From NCBI GenBank assembly GCA_024280995.1, contig JAMXLM010000002.1, positions 174,789-238,788 of the forward strand: DNA of 64,000 nt, in the 5' to 3' direction. The DNA is from Candidatus Dormiibacterota bacterium (GTDB lineage Bacteria > Chloroflexota > Dormibacteria > Dormibacterales > Dormibacteraceae). Made by a program: the position numbers and the translations under genes. The notes under the pieces are model-generated. The model saw nothing but the letters and a program-made list of their open reading frames with translations. It was not told where the DNA came from and searched no databases. This document shows, in pieces, positions 18,546 through 27,034 of this stretch. The number at the start of each line of letters is the position of its first letter. Within the stretch, counting starts at the first letter, position 1.

Positions 18546-19397
18546 CTAAGAGCCCTCGAGGAAGGCCGCCACCTCGTCGTGAAATGCCTGCGGCTGCTCT
18601 ACGTACACCTGGTGCCCGGCGTCCCCCACCAGGACCATGCGCGACTGCTTGATGCCGGCGCAGATCTCCTCCGCGCAGATCTGGCCGCAGATGAAGTCCT
18701 CATCGCCCGTGATGACGAGCGTTGGCGCTGCGATCGTCTCCAGGCTGCTGCGCAGGTCGAACGTGTTGAAGATCTTGTCGTTGAACAGCTTGAGCGCGTC
18801 GGCGTTGATCAGCTCGGTGCGCAGGGTGTCCAGGTATCCGGCCTCGACCGGCCCGTAGTGCGCAAAGTAGAGCGGGAGCTCGCGGAACACTATCGGGCTC
18901 AGCTGTTCGTCGGTCGTGAAGTTCCCGGCCAGCTCCTCCTCGAGCGCGGCGATCGCGTCCGCGGCCCAGGGCTGGTTGCTGCGCCGGTCCATCCCCGCAC
19001 GCATCGCGGCCTCCTGCTCTGGGCCAAAGCGGGCAAGCGTTGCGCACAGCACGAGCCGGCGAACCCGGGCCGGGTGTTCGGCCGCGTAAGCCATCGCCAC
19101 AACTCCGCCGTGCGAGTGACCGAGCAGCAGCATCCGCTCCTGGCCGAGATGGAGGCGCAGCTCCTCGAGGTCCGAGACGTAGTCGTCGATGCTGTACGCG
19201 CCGCTGTCGCGCGGCCGGTCGGAGCCGCCGGTGCCGCGCGGGTTGAGCATGATCAGAGTGAACTGCTCCCACAGCCCGGCCAGGTCGGCGAACTCGCTCG
19301 ACGAGAATCCGGGGCCGCCTGGATGGCAAACGAGCACCGGTCCATGACCGAGCTTGCGGTACGTCAGCTTGCGGCCGTCGGAGGTCGTAAAGCTCAC
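18546..19397 (-). CDS. Alpha/beta hydrolase, proline iminopeptidase-like
   Basis: 283-aa alpha/beta-hydrolase. Oxyanion-hole motif CHPGGPG, nucleophile elbow GHSHGG, acid in TGDEDFICG and His in GDAGHQVYVEQP are all present, so it should be active. The GGPG motif and NPRGTGGSDRP resemble prolyl aminopeptidases and related hydrolases; the substrate cannot be told. GTG 19397 overlaps the MBL-gene stop as GTGA, so the two hydrolases form a pair. Confidence 0.85.
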   Translation of the reverse strand: MSFTTSDGRKLTYRKLGHGPVLVCHPGGPGFSSSEFADLAGLWEQFTLIMLNPRGTGGSDRPRDSGAYSIDDYVSDLEELRLHLGQERMLLLGHSHGGVVAMAYAAEHPARVRRLVLCATLARFGPEQEAAMRAGMDRRSNQPWAADAIAALEEELAGNFTTDEQLSPIVFRELPLYFAHYGPVEAGYLDTLRTELINADALKLFNDKIFNTFDLRSSLETIAAPTLVITGDEDFICGQICAEEICAGIKQSRMVLVGDAGHQVYVEQPQAFHDEVAAFLEGS

Positions 19398-20227
19398 AAG
19401 AGTCGCGGCTCGGGCCGCCAGCGCCCGCCGCCTTCGAGATAACCCGCCGGCTGGTCCACGTCATGGCTCAAGACCAGCAGCCAGCGGTGCAGCTCCGCCT
19501 CCTCGAACAACCTGGCCTTCTGCTCGAAAACGCGAAGCGGGTCGATGTCAGCCGACATGTTCCATGGGACGCGCAGGTGTGGCGTCTGGCAGACGAGGTC
19601 GCCTGTCACGGCACACGCAAGCTCACCCGAGCGAAGGATCAGCACCTGGCTGCCAGGCGTGTGGCCCCCGACGTGGCGAACGTGCACGCCCGGCAGAACC
19701 TCGGCGTCGCCGTCGAGAAACTCGACCAGCTTGTTGCCGTCCGCGAGCGGCGTGAAGTCATCGGCGATGAAGCTGGGCCTGCTGCGGACGTCCGGGTTGA
19801 GCGCGAAGTCCCACTCCGTCTTCTGAATGAAATGCCGGGCGTTCTTGAACGTCAGCTCGACCTCGCCTTCCTGGTTGCGCCGCGTAAGCCCCCCGGCGTG
19901 GTCCCAATGGAGATGCGTCGTAATGACGACGTCGACCTCGTCCGGCCGGATGCCCAGACGCTTGAGGTGATGGAGCAGGCTCTCCGGCTCGCGCAGCGCG
20001 ACCTGAAGGGCGCGCTTCTCGCTGAGCTTGTTACCGATCCCCGTCTCGACCACGATGACGCGGCCGTTCATACGCGCGATCAGGCAGACGCAGGCGACGT
20101 CGATCATGTTGTTGGCGTCGGCGGGCTTCTGCTTCTCCCACAGGATCTTGGGCACCACCCCGAACATCAGGCCCCCGTCAGCCTTCCAGCGGTCGGCGAT
20201 CAAGAGGTGGAGCTCGAGGTCCCCCAT
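19394..20227 (-). CDS. MBL-fold metallo-hydrolase, lactonase-like
   Basis: Metallo-beta-lactamase fold hydrolase with the dinuclear zinc motif THLHWDHAGG, a downstream HTPGSQ ligand His, and a TGDL Asp. The overall layout (NNMIDVACVCLIA...VVETGIGNKL) is like N-acyl-homoserine-lactonase/YtnP-type proteins, but quorum quenching is not shown. Start uncertain among GTG 20233, TTG 20230 and ATG 20227. It is divergent from the ABC ATPase with about 10-30 bp between. Confidence 0.85.
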   Translation of the reverse strand: MGDLELHLLIADRWKADGGLMFGVVPKILWEKQKPADANNMIDVACVCLIARMNGRVIVVETGIGNKLSEKRALQVALREPESLLHHLKRLGIRPDEVDVVITTHLHWDHAGGLTRRNQEGEVELTFKNARHFIQKTEWDFALNPDVRSRPSFIADDFTPLADGNKLVEFLDGDAEVLPGVHVRHVGGHTPGSQVLILRSGELACAVTGDLVCQTPHLRVPWNMSADIDPLRVFEQKARLFEEAELHRWLLVLSHDVDQPAGYLEGGGRWRPEPRLL

Positions 20228-20242
20228 CAACACGACGCCTTA

Positions 20243-20248
20243 TATGCT
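20243..20248 (+). promoter_or_regulatory. -10 box for the ABC exporter operon
   Basis: TATGCT followed by 7 nt and ATG 20256, the leaderless spacing. This supports ATG 20256 over ATG 20244. Confidence 0.45.
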
Positions 20249-20255
20249 CGTCGAA

Positions 20256-20930
20256 ATGGCGGCGCCGGCGATAAGGACCTCCGCGCTGACCAAGGACTAC
20301 GGCGCCGGACGGGGCGTTTTCGGCCTCGAGCTGCAGGTCGATCAGCACCAGGCCATCGGCCTGCTGGGTGCCGACGGGGCAGGCAAGACCACGACGCTCC
20401 AGCTCTTGATGGGCCTCATCCGGCCGACAAGGGGTTCGGCCTACATCTTCGGCCTGGACTGCGTGCGCGAGGCTGTTGAGGTCAAGCGCCGCGTCGGCTA
20501 CATGCCCGCCGAAACACCCGACTTCGGCTGCACCCCTGGCGGTGACATCGTCGCCTATGTCGCCGGCCTGCGCGGCGGAGTCAACGGAGCCGACGTTCAC
20601 GACCTGGCGGAACGACTCCACCTGGACCTCGGCCTTCCACATCGCGACTACGCGGATGGCGATCGGCAAAAGCTGTCGATCCTGCTCGCGTTCATGCACC
20701 ACCCCGACCTGCTGATCCTCGACGACCCATCTCGACATCTCGACGCCGACGCCGGGCGAGAGCTGCGATCTCTGATCGCCGAGTGTCGCGACGGCGGCGC
20801 AGCTGTTTTTTTGGCGACGGATGTCGTGACGCTGGCCGAGGAGCTGTGCGACTCGGTCGCGATTCTTCGCCGGGGAAGGCTCGTCCGCGATCTCGACGAG
20901 CCCAGACCAAGGGCGCTCCCACCTCCGTGA
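20256..20930 (+). CDS. ABC transporter ATP-binding protein with degenerate catalytic motifs
   Basis: 224-aa nucleotide-binding subunit of an ABC-2-type exporter with the permease downstream (GTGA overlap). Walker A is intact (GADGAGKT, Lys44). The signature is ADGDRQK (133-139) instead of LSGGQ-like. Walker B ends in D156-D157 where DE is expected, and the H-loop His is replaced by Asp189 (FLATDVV for the usual SSH). Switch residues needed for hydrolysis are therefore altered, so ATPase activity may be weak or absent. Confidence 0.85.
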   Translation: MAAPAIRTSALTKDYGAGRGVFGLELQVDQHQAIGLLGADGAGKTTTLQLLMGLIRPTRGSAYIFGLDCVREAVEVKRRVGYMPAETPDFGCTPGGDIVAYVAGLRGGVNGADVHDLAERLHLDLGLPHRDYADGDRQKLSILLAFMHHPDLLILDDPSRHLDADAGRELRSLIAECRDGGAAVFLATDVVTLAEELCDSVAILRRGRLVRDLDEPRPRALPPP

Positions 20931-22513
20931 CTCGAACGGCCGCGGTCCTTCGCGGAGGCGCTTGGGATGTCGCCGGGTTCGCCGTCGCCGGCTTTGCGCT
21001 GGCGCTGCTCGAGGCGCTCGCCTACCACCGCATCGCGCCGACTGGCGCCGATCGCGCGGCGTTCGCGTACTACCTCACCAGCCAGGCGCCGCTGGCGGCC
21101 GTCCTCTTCCCGCCGCCGGTGCGGCCCGACACCGCCGCAGGTTACGTGCAGATGATGGCCTTTGCCCCGCTCGCCGTCCTGTTCGCGTCCTGGGCCGTTG
21201 CGTCGGCGGTGAGTTTCATCACGTCGAGGGCGCGGCCGCGCGATTTCATCGGAAGGCTCGCCGCTTTTGCGATTTCTGTGCTCATCGCGACTGTCGCGGC
21301 GTGCGCGGGCGCGGCCCTGGGCATCGCTTCCGGTGGCGAGCCGGTGAACGTCGCCGGCGTGATCGGCGCCGGCGTGATGCTCGTCGTGTTCGCGATCGCC
21401 TGCTACGCAATATGCATCCTTGTCGCGCAGCTCACGCCTGAGCCGGCGATCGTGACCACCGGCGTGATGTTGGCGCTGTTCTTCCTGAACAGCCTGAGTC
21501 GCGTCTTCGCGCAGCTGAGCTACGCGCGCTGGATCTCGCCGTTTCGCTACTTCGACCTGTCGGCGCCGCTGCCGCCGGGTGGTCGCTTCGACCTGGGCGG
21601 ATTCGCGATGTTGATCGCCATCGCGGTCGCGGGCTCAGCCCTCGCCGTGCTTAGAAGCCGAACCGAGGTGACAACGCGAATTAACGCGAGCAAGACGTTC
21701 GAGAGCTCATCGGCGCGGCTGCTCGACATTCCCGTCGGACGAGACCTGTATCTGCGCCGTAGGGCGTTCGCGGCCTGGAGCCTGGCCGCCGTGGTCCTCG
21801 GGGCGTTTCTCGCGGCCGCGGCTCGGTCTTCGATCCAACCCTTGCTTCTGCTTCCGCCCCAACTGCCCGGGATTCATCAGCTCATCGCGGGCATGTACAC
21901 CTTGTTGCTCGGACGGATGTGGTTCGACGTCACCCTGCTGTTGTTCGCGGCGCTCGCCATTGTCTTCGTCTCGCGCTGGTCGGCGGAGGTTTCGGACGGC
22001 CGCCTCGCCACAGTGCTCAGCGCTCCTTACTCGCGGGCGACGGTGGTGGTCGAGCGAGTGGCCGCGCTCTCCACCGCCACGGCGGTGCTCGCTGCGATGA
22101 GCGGGCTCGCCGTCCTGCTCACGTCGCGCGGGGCGGGCATGTCGGTGGACGTGTTGCGGCTGGTCGATGCCTGCCTGATGCTCCTCATGTTCGCGACCGT
22201 CGTCGGCGCGGCCGGTTCGCTGTTTGCCGCGTGGGTGCCGCAGGCTGCGACCGCACTCACCGGTGTCTTCGTCCTCGCGGGCTACCTGGACGACCAGGTC
22301 GGCGGCAGCCTTGGATGGCCCGGTTGGCTTCAGAGCCTGTCGCCGTTCAACCTCGTCAGGGAGCCCCTTCTCGTCGGCATCGACGGGCGACGCCTGGCGC
22401 TGATGGTCGCCCTCGCCGTCGTCGGACTCGCAAGCTCGATACTTTTGATGCAGAGGCGGGACGTCGGTCTCGCCGACTTACGAAAGGTAGCCAACCCCGT
22501 ACAGAGGAGGTAA
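20927..22513 (+). CDS. ABC-2-type transporter permease, about 12 TM helices
   Basis: 528 aa from GTG 20927, which overlaps the ATPase stop. It has two similar-sized hydrophobic halves of about six TM segments each, separated near residues 245-280 by a charged stretch, i.e. two fused ABC-2-like permease units. The phrase EVSDGRLATVLSAPYSR is typical of bacteriocin/drug exporter permeases that carry short coupling helices. The substrate is unknown. The 3' end contains an AGGAGG that may serve the ku gene. Confidence 0.78.
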   Translation: MTRTAAVLRGGAWDVAGFAVAGFALALLEALAYHRIAPTGADRAAFAYYLTSQAPLAAVLFPPPVRPDTAAGYVQMMAFAPLAVLFASWAVASAVSFITSRARPRDFIGRLAAFAISVLIATVAACAGAALGIASGGEPVNVAGVIGAGVMLVVFAIACYAICILVAQLTPEPAIVTTGVMLALFFLNSLSRVFAQLSYARWISPFRYFDLSAPLPPGGRFDLGGFAMLIAIAVAGSALAVLRSRTEVTTRINASKTFESSSARLLDIPVGRDLYLRRRAFAAWSLAAVVLGAFLAAAARSSIQPLLLLPPQLPGIHQLIAGMYTLLLGRMWFDVTLLLFAALAIVFVSRWSAEVSDGRLATVLSAPYSRATVVVERVAALSTATAVLAAMSGLAVLLTSRGAGMSVDVLRLVDACLMLLMFATVVGAAGSLFAAWVPQAATALTGVFVLAGYLDDQVGGSLGWPGWLQSLSPFNLVREPLLVGIDGRRLALMVALAVVGLASSILLMQRRDVGLADLRKVANPVQRR

Positions 22514-22524
22514 ACTGCGTCGCC

Positions 22525-23361
22525 ATGCCGCGATCGATGTGGAAAGGCGTGGTCTCATTCGGAATGGTTTCGATCCCGATTCGTCTTTACAACGCCACCG
22601 AATCAGGCTCCAAGGTCTCGTTTCGACAGCTGTGCCCCGAGCATCATTCGCCGATCTCCTACAAGCGCTGGTGCGCGGAAGGCGACCATGAGGTCCAGTA
22701 CAGCGAGATCGAGCGCGGCTACGAGGTGGGCAAGGACCGCTACGTGATCATCGACGACAAGGACCTGGACAACCTCCCTCTCCCGACCGCGCATGCGATC
22801 GACATCTCGGAGTTCGTCCCCGTCGAGGAGATCGAGCCCGGCCTCTATTTCGACAGCGCGTACTACGTCGAGCCCGAGGAGCTGGGCAAGAAGCCGTATC
22901 AGCTGCTTCGTGAGGCGCTGCAGAAGACCGGCAAGATGGCGATCGCGAAGATCGCGCTGCGCGACAAGGAGCACCTCGCCGCGCTGCACCCGAACGGCAA
23001 GGGCCTGATCATGAACACGCTTCACTGGCCGGACGAGATTCGCTCGACCGAGGGCCTCAAAGGCCTCGAGGGCGAGGTGAAGATCAATCCGAAGGAGCTC
23101 GAGATGGCCAAGGCGCTGGTCGAGAGCCTGTCGGACACGTTCGACCCCGCCCGCTACAAGGACGAATACAAAGAGGCCGTCATGAAGGTCGTCCAGGCCA
23201 AGATGGAGGGCGAGGTCATCGAGGCCCCTGAAGCGCCGCAGCCCGCGAAGGTCATGGACCTCATGGAGGCTTTGCGTCAATCGGTGGAGCAGGCCAAGAA
23301 GCAGCGGTCGACGCGCGAGAAGCCCGCGGCGGAAGCGAAGAGGCGGCGTAAAGCCTCATAA
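22525..23361 (+). CDS. ku: Non-homologous end-joining protein Ku
   Basis: Homodimeric ring protein binding DNA double-strand ends and recruiting ligase. 278 aa, normal for bacterial Ku; starts MPRSMWKGVVSFGMVSIPIRL and has the Ku core (FRQLCPEHHSPISYKRWC, EIEPGLYFDSAYYVEPEE) and a basic, flexible C-tail (KRRRKAS). ATG 22525 follows the permease by 11 bp; an AGGAGG lies 14 nt upstream. The ligase is next on the same strand, so a two-gene NHEJ set is likely. Confidence 0.96.
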   Translation: MPRSMWKGVVSFGMVSIPIRLYNATESGSKVSFRQLCPEHHSPISYKRWCAEGDHEVQYSEIERGYEVGKDRYVIIDDKDLDNLPLPTAHAIDISEFVPVEEIEPGLYFDSAYYVEPEELGKKPYQLLREALQKTGKMAIAKIALRDKEHLAALHPNGKGLIMNTLHWPDEIRSTEGLKGLEGEVKINPKELEMAKALVESLSDTFDPARYKDEYKEAVMKVVQAKMEGEVIEAPEAPQPAKVMDLMEALRQSVEQAKKQRSTREKPAAEAKRRRKAS

Positions 23362-23410
23362 CCCGCTCCGCCCTTAATCTGGGCGGAGTGGCACGCGAGC
23401 GCCAGGCCCC

Positions 23411-23490
23411 TTGACGCCGGCTTCAGCGCCGAAGGCGCCCGGCCGCCGAGGACGCGAAGATGCGTGGACCGTCGGGGACGGGACACTCTA
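23411..23490 (+). repeat. Dispersed intergenic repeat, copy 2 (module B and tail)
   Basis: Lies between ku and the ligase. Module B (23411-23445) is identical to 33991-34025. The tail (about 23446-23488) resembles the tail of copy 3 (CGCGAAGATGCG ... GACACTCT). Module A is absent. The repeat ends immediately before the ligase ATG. Confidence 0.8.
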
Positions 23491-24513
23491 ATGGACCAGC
23501 TCCAGATCGAGCTGGAGAGCTTCCCGTCAGAGGTGCGGCCGATGCAGGCCGCGTCGGCGGAGGCGCCCTTCAGCTCGGCCGAGTACCTGTTCGAGGTCAA
23601 ATGGGACGGCCTTCGCTGCATCCTCTTTCGCGACCCTCACGGCGGCGTGCACCTGAAAGACCGCGGCCTCCACGACCTGACGGGCGACCTGCCCGAGATA
23701 GCGCATGCGGCTCGTCGCGTTCCCCCGGGTACGGTCATCGACGGTGAGCTGGTGGCAACGGACAACGACGGCAGACCGGACTACCCGCGCCTGCGCGCAC
23801 GGCTCGCAGGCGGCGCACGGATGCGCGACGAGATCCCGACCGCGTACCTGGCCTTCGACGCGCTCTATCTCGAAGGCCGGCCCTTGCTTCGCCAGCCGGT
23901 CCTGCGCCGGCGGGTGCGGCTCGCGAAGTCGGTCGAGGGCGGCGGCCACATGTTCGTGCCGCAGCACATCGAGGAGGACGGAGTCGAGCTCTTCGAGGCC
24001 TGCCTCGAGCGCGGGCTGGAAGGCGTGGTCGCCAAGCACGTCCAGTCGCCGTACGTGCCCGGCCAGCGGAGCCCGTTCTGGCTGAAGGTCAAGGCGGTGA
24101 AGTCCGACGACTTCGTGGTCATCGGTTGGATGGGAGAGCGGCCTTTTGACGCGCTTGTCGTCGGCTTCTACGAGGAGGGACGCCTGCTCCCGTGTGGGAC
24201 GGTGGGCGGCGGTTACGACGACGAGACGACGGGAGTTTTGCGCGACCGAATCAAAGAGCTGGCGACGCCGGTTTCGCCGCTCGAGCCGCCGCCGATCATG
24301 GTCCGGCCGGTGCACTGGGTGCGGCCCGAGGTGGTCGTGAGCATCCGCTACTCGGAGTGGTCGCCGGACGGGACGCTGCGCTTCCCCATCTTCAACGGCC
24401 TGCGCCCAGAGGTGCATCCGTCCGAGGCGGTAAGGCATCGGCCACGCGTGGTGATCAGCGGTCACGTGCGCCCCGGATCTGCGGCCTACGACCTCACGCG
24501 ATTTCCGTTTTGA
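23491..24513 (+). CDS. ATP-dependent DNA ligase (LigD-ligase-domain type)
   Basis: 340 aa; seals breaks, here presumably in Ku-dependent end joining. Nucleotidyltransferase domain with adenylated Lys37 in KWDG, DGELVA (motif III), GLEGVVAKH (motif IV) and FWLKVKAVK (motif V), then an OB-fold. It is a stand-alone ligase: no polymerase or phosphoesterase domains of full LigD are attached or adjacent. ATG 23491 follows the dispersed repeat. The stop overlaps the next gene as TTGA. Confidence 0.92.
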   Translation: MDQLQIELESFPSEVRPMQAASAEAPFSSAEYLFEVKWDGLRCILFRDPHGGVHLKDRGLHDLTGDLPEIAHAARRVPPGTVIDGELVATDNDGRPDYPRLRARLAGGARMRDEIPTAYLAFDALYLEGRPLLRQPVLRRRVRLAKSVEGGGHMFVPQHIEEDGVELFEACLERGLEGVVAKHVQSPYVPGQRSPFWLKVKAVKSDDFVVIGWMGERPFDALVVGFYEEGRLLPCGTVGGGYDDETTGVLRDRIKELATPVSPLEPPPIMVRPVHWVRPEVVVSIRYSEWSPDGTLRFPIFNGLRPEVHPSEAVRHRPRVVISGHVRPGSAAYDLTRFPF

Positions 24514-25418
24514 GCTTCGATGTAGTCACCGGCGCATTCGGTTACACCGGCCGGTTCATCGCCCGCCGGCTGATGGCCGAAGAGCGCCCGCTCAAGACGC
24601 TGACGAACCACCCGGCGCGGCCCGGAGCCGAGGACATCAAGGCCGAGGTGGCGCCGCTGCAGTTCGCCGATCGCGCGGCGCTCGTCGATTCGCTGCGCGG
24701 CGCTGACGTGCTCTACAACACGTACTGGGTCCGCTTCCAGCACGGGCGCGTGCACTTCGGCGAGGCGGTTGCGAACACGCGGGTGCTCATGGGCGCCGCG
24801 CGCGACGCCGGCGTGCGCAAGGTGGTGCATATATCGGTCAGCAACGCGTCCGAGGACTCGCCGCTCGATTACTACGCGGGCAAGGCGCGGACGGAGAAGA
24901 TCGTGCGCGAATCCGGGGTCTCCTGGGCGATCGTGCGTCCGACGCTGATCTTTGGGACGGGCGACATTCTCATCAACAACATCGCCTGGCTGCTGCGCCG
25001 TTTTCCGGCGATCGGGATTCCGGGGCGGGGCGACTATCGACTGCAGCCGGTTGCCGGCGAGGACGTTGCGGAGATCGCGACGTGGGCTTCGGAGCAGATC
25101 GACAACGTGCAGGTCGACGCGGCCGGTCCGGACACGATGTTCTACAGCGAGATGATCGAGTCGATCGCGATCGCGGTCGGCAAGCACCCGCGGTTTCTCT
25201 ACATGTCGCCGCGGACGGCGCTGCGGGCGGTGGGGTTACTGAACCGCGTGGTCAAAGACGAGATGCTCAACGAGCCGGAGCTGCAGGGTTTGATGAGCGA
25301 GCTGCTCGTATCGCATGAGCGGCCGAGGGGGACGCGGAGGCTGGACAACTGGCTGCTGAGCAGCGCGGACACCCTCGGGCGGGAGTACGCGTCGGAGCTG
25401 GACCGCCACTGGCGCTAG
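24510..25418 (+). CDS. NAD(P)-binding NmrA/epimerase-like protein
   Basis: 302-aa extended/atypical SDR. Rossmann motif VTGAFGYTGRFIARRL at the N-terminus; YYAGKARTEKIVRESGVSWAIVRPTLIFG carries the Y-x3-K pair. Similar to NDUFA9/YwnB-like atypical SDRs that bind NAD(P) and often act as sensors or assembly factors. TTG 24510 overlaps the ligase stop (TTGA), so it belongs to the ku-ligase transcript; a repair role would be inference. Confidence 0.82.
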   Translation: MSFDVVTGAFGYTGRFIARRLMAEERPLKTLTNHPARPGAEDIKAEVAPLQFADRAALVDSLRGADVLYNTYWVRFQHGRVHFGEAVANTRVLMGAARDAGVRKVVHISVSNASEDSPLDYYAGKARTEKIVRESGVSWAIVRPTLIFGTGDILINNIAWLLRRFPAIGIPGRGDYRLQPVAGEDVAEIATWASEQIDNVQVDAAGPDTMFYSEMIESIAIAVGKHPRFLYMSPRTALRAVGLLNRVVKDEMLNEPELQGLMSELLVSHERPRGTRRLDNWLLSSADTLGREYASELDRHWR

Positions 25419-25511
25419 GGCGTTCGATGACGACACCTCGCGCCACGGTGGCGCACACAGAGTTGGTTGGCCTGTTGGTGCAGGTAAACTTACGACTTTT
25501 TCTTTCTTTAT

Positions 25512-25525
25512 CGAACTAAAGTTCG
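25512..25525 (+). promoter_or_regulatory. LexA/SOS box (CGAAC-N4-GTTCG)
   Basis: CGAACTAAAGTTCG is a perfect match to the Gram-positive/actinobacterial LexA operator. It lies directly against the -10 box TATGCT (25526-25531), which is 6 nt from the ATG of the HNH gene. LexA bound here would block the promoter. Confidence 0.8.
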
Positions 25526-25537
25526 TATGCTTTCGGC

Positions 25538-26660
25538 ATGCTTCAGCTCGTCGATCCGCAGGTGCCGGCAACCCGGCAGGAGATCGAGCACGAGCTGCTG
25601 CGGACGCGCGGGGAAATCGAGATTCGCGAGCTGTACTTCGCGCGCCTTGCGGCCGCGTTACATGCGCGCGACCAGGAGCACGGCGAGGAGTCCGATCAGA
25701 CAACCATCGACTGGCTCCGGCACGACTGCCGGCTGACGCAGCAAGCCGCTGCGGACCGGATACGCATCGGCGAGAAGCTCCACGTGATGCCCGAGAGCGA
25801 GAACTGCCTCTACACCGGCGAGCTGGGCATCCAGCACCTGGCGGTGATGGCGCGGACGGCGGCCGCGGTGGGCGCCTTGTTTGATGAGGCGGCGCTCTTG
25901 CCGTCGGCTAAGAAGCACTCGCCTGGGCGGTTCTATCACGAGTCGCTGCACTACAGGCACTCCCTCCGACCCAAGGAGGTTGCCGACGCGCAGGCCGACC
26001 TCGTCGAGAACCGTCACCTGTCGATGAGCACCGCGGAGGATGGATGTCTTGTCTTGCAGGGCGTCCTCGACCCGGTCGGCGGCGCAGCCGTGCGGACGAA
26101 GCTCGAGGCGCTCGCGCGTCCAACGGGCAAGCACGACCACCGCCTACGCGAGAAGCGACTGGCGGACGCGATAGTCGAGGGGTTGACCGCCGGCGGAAAG
26201 TAAAGGTCCAGATGCAGGTCACGAGCTCGCCGAGACCATGCTCGGCCTGCTTGGCGCGCCCGGCGCCGAGTCCGAGTTCGCGCTCCCGATCTCGTCCAAG
26301 ACCGTCGAACGCTGGGCCTGTGACTGCAGCATGACCCGCGTGCTGATGAAGGATTCAGTGGTGATCGACGTCGGCCGGGCGGAGCGCGTGATCAAAGGGC
26401 CGAAACGGCGCGCGCTGATCGCGCGCGACAAGCACTGCCAGTGGCCGGGCTGCGAGCGGCCCGCATCGTGGTGCGACGGACATCACATCGTGCACTGGAT
26501 CAACGGCGGCGGACTCGAGCTGGAGAACCTGGTCCTGCTTTGCCAGCGCCATCACTGGCTGGTTCACGAAGGTGAGTGGCAGATCGTGAAAACCGGAGCT
26601 GACGAAATCGTTCCGGTCGCGCCGACCAGGTTGTTCGGGATGCCCCGCGGCCCGGACTAG
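25538..26660 (+). pseudogene. 13E12/DUF222-family HNH endonuclease gene with two frameshifts
   Basis: An N-terminal DUF222-like part (25538-26203) ends in TAA. Homologous sequence goes on in the second frame for about a dozen codons (KVKVQMQVTSS, near 26195-26230) and then in the third frame (MLGLLGAPGAESEFALP...) to 26660. Two single missing bases would restore one ORF of about 374 codons. The C-terminal HNH site is intact (CQWPGCE, DGHHIVHW, ENLVLLCQRHH). Its promoter and SOS box are also intact, so recent decay or sequencing error are both possible. 13E12-repeat proteins in mycobacteria are also LexA-controlled (known). Confidence 0.85.
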
Positions 26661-27034
26661 GCGAAGGGGTCTTCGATCAGGTCGACCTGGAATCCTCTCT
26701 CGCGAACCGTCACACCAACCGCGGCGAAACGGATTGGGCCCCGCCATTCCGCGAGCGCGCGATATTCGGCCGCGGCGGACATGAGCGCGCGGCGTTTCCG
26801 CGCCCCTACCGCCTCGAAGGGGGTGCCGAACGCGTCGCCCGAACGCGTCTTCACCTCGACCACGACAAGGTCGCGGCCACGTCGGCACACCAGGTCGAGC
26901 TCACCTCGCCGCGCGAGGAATCCCGCGCCGATGACCTCGTAGCCGCGGGCGCGGAGAAAATCCGCCGCCGCCCGCTCGCCGGCCCGGCCTAGCTCGAGCT
27001 GCCGACCAGCTCGGAGACGCGAAACGGCGCCCAA
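26657..27034 (-). CDS. yraN: YraN/UPF0102 endonuclease-like protein
   Basis: 125-aa PD-(D/E)XK nuclease-fold protein of unknown cellular role: ELGRAGERAAADFLRARGY, GELDLVCRRG, VVVEVKTR give the E-D-ExK active-site pattern. TTG 27034 is the closest start that keeps the conserved N-terminus and overlaps rnhB by 46 bp; an upstream start would add about 30 residues. The rnhB-yraN neighbourhood is standard. Its 3' end overlaps the end of the HNH pseudogene by 4 bp (convergent). Confidence 0.88.
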   Translation of the reverse strand: MGAVSRLRAGRQLELGRAGERAAADFLRARGYEVIGAGFLARRGELDLVCRRGRDLVVVEVKTRSGDAFGTPFEAVGARKRRALMSAAAEYRALAEWRGPIRFAAVGVTVRERGFQVDLIEDPFA

